Shown here: in pieces, positions 63,797 through 64,000 of the stretch
Numbering within the stretch: position 1 is the first letter of the stretch
Layout of the letters: the number at the start of each line of letters is the position of its first letter
NCBI GenBank assembly: GCA_965204395.1
Contig: OZ241987.1
Location: 1,922,001 to 1,986,000 of the forward strand
Direction of reading: 5' to 3'
DNA length: 64,000 nucleotides
Source of the DNA: Bin87 sp965204395
GTDB lineage: Bacteria; Chloroflexota; Dehalococcoidia; Lucifugimonadales; UBA3495
Notes under the pieces: model-generated
Told to the model about the DNA's origin: nothing
Databases searched by the model: none
The model's input: the letters and a program-made list of their open reading frames with translations, nothing else
Program-made: the position numbers and the translations under genes

Positions 63797-64000
63797 AGGT
63801 GCAAATTCGGGACAAAGAGGCGATGGAGTCTCTGACAATTGCGAACCTGCGGGCATACCTGGAGGCTCACGGATGGGGTGATGAGCGCCCCTGGGGGTCG
63901 TGGTCCACGATTCTCAGCAAGGAGGAGCGGGGCAAGATATGGGAGGTTGCCGTCCCTAATGAGGCCGGGGGCCTCCTCTACGCCGAAAGCGTGGCCGACA
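63793..64000 (+). CDS. Unknown protein coupled to DUF4365 (cut by window end)
   Basis: ATG 63793 overlaps the TGA of the DUF4365 gene. The visible 69 residues begin MKVQIRDKEAMESLTIANLR and include AYLEAHGWGDERPWGSWSTI, then KEERGKIWEVAVPN. No stop is reached. The pattern of a small alpha-beta domain with many Trp/Gly residues recurs as a partner of DUF4365 in my memory, but I cannot name it. Confidence 0.65.
   Translation, partial: MKVQIRDKEAMESLTIANLRAYLEAHGWGDERPWGSWSTILSKEERGKIWEVAVPNEAGGLLYAESVAD

Overview
The window reads as a piece of a high-GC, free-living bacterial chromosome. Most likely it is a Chloroflexota heterotroph of the SAR202/Dehalococcoidia type; this is an inference from gene content (a wealth of amidohydrolases, a GMC oxidoreductase, a molybdenum hydroxylase, cyclase and amidase, a DUF3179 lipoprotein) and not from any marker gene. 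Core genes recognised are rpmB, glyA, argH, rpe, a cyclophilin, a glutamine synthetase homologue, a MetF-like reductase and a leucine-type dehydrogenase. No rRNA, tRNA, CRISPR array or prophage was found.

Layout: 1-4.2 kb holds two MFS transporters, a broken DUF433/DUF5615 toxin-antitoxin locus, a PaREP1-like gene and a cyclophilin. 4.4-8.9 kb holds the amino-acid dehydrogenase, a lethal-factor-like metallopeptidase lipoprotein and a DUF3179 lipoprotein whose conserved cysteine codon is an in-frame UGA. 8.9-13.2 kb is a peptide-type ABC importer (binding protein, two permeases; no ATPase here). 13.3-22.8 kb mixes catabolic enzymes (amidohydrolase, VOC protein, GMC oxidoreductase, SDR, MBL-fold hydrolase) with small toxin-antitoxin-like operons. 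22.9-26.5 kb holds an SDR, an IS110 element with a probable bridge RNA, and an AbiF-type abortive infection gene behind a structured leader RNA. 26.5-33 kb holds a quinone reductase, a secreted peptidase coupled to a HigBA pair, an MqnA-like protein, a MetF-like protein and a hydrolase/methyltransferase fusion. 33-44.7 kb holds an amidohydrolase with an inserted Rieske domain, a ThDP enzyme and a molybdenum hydroxylase whose three genes are split by a retropepsin gene, a dCTP deaminase pair and a MITE. 44.8-50 kb holds a RelE pair, glutamine synthetase, glyA, a DUF559 gene boxed by inverted repeats and a methyltransferase. 50-58 kb holds a cyclase/GatC-like/amidase operon, a flavin disulfide reductase, a HEPN pair and a TRAP permease. 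58-64 kb holds rpmB, a third PaREP1-like gene, rpe, argH, a sugar isomerase, pterin dehydratase and a DUF4365 operon cut by the window end.

Two things set this stretch apart. First, about ten toxin-antitoxin or abortive-infection type loci are scattered singly between housekeeping and catabolic genes instead of forming one island. Second, intergenic DNA is packed with short mobile repeats: MITEs with 9-10 bp target duplications, several families of 28-40 bp palindromes, and a diverged pair of G-rich repeats. One palindrome sits in frame inside an MFS gene and one supplies a stop codon.

The findings I would check first are the UGA-for-Cys DUF3179 gene (selenoprotein candidate), the Rieske domain inside an amidohydrolase, the operon of a PaREP1-like protein, an E-x-K protein and a DUF2283 protein, and the AbiF gene with its RNA. 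All gene calls rest on reading the sequence and remembered family motifs; no database search was possible.
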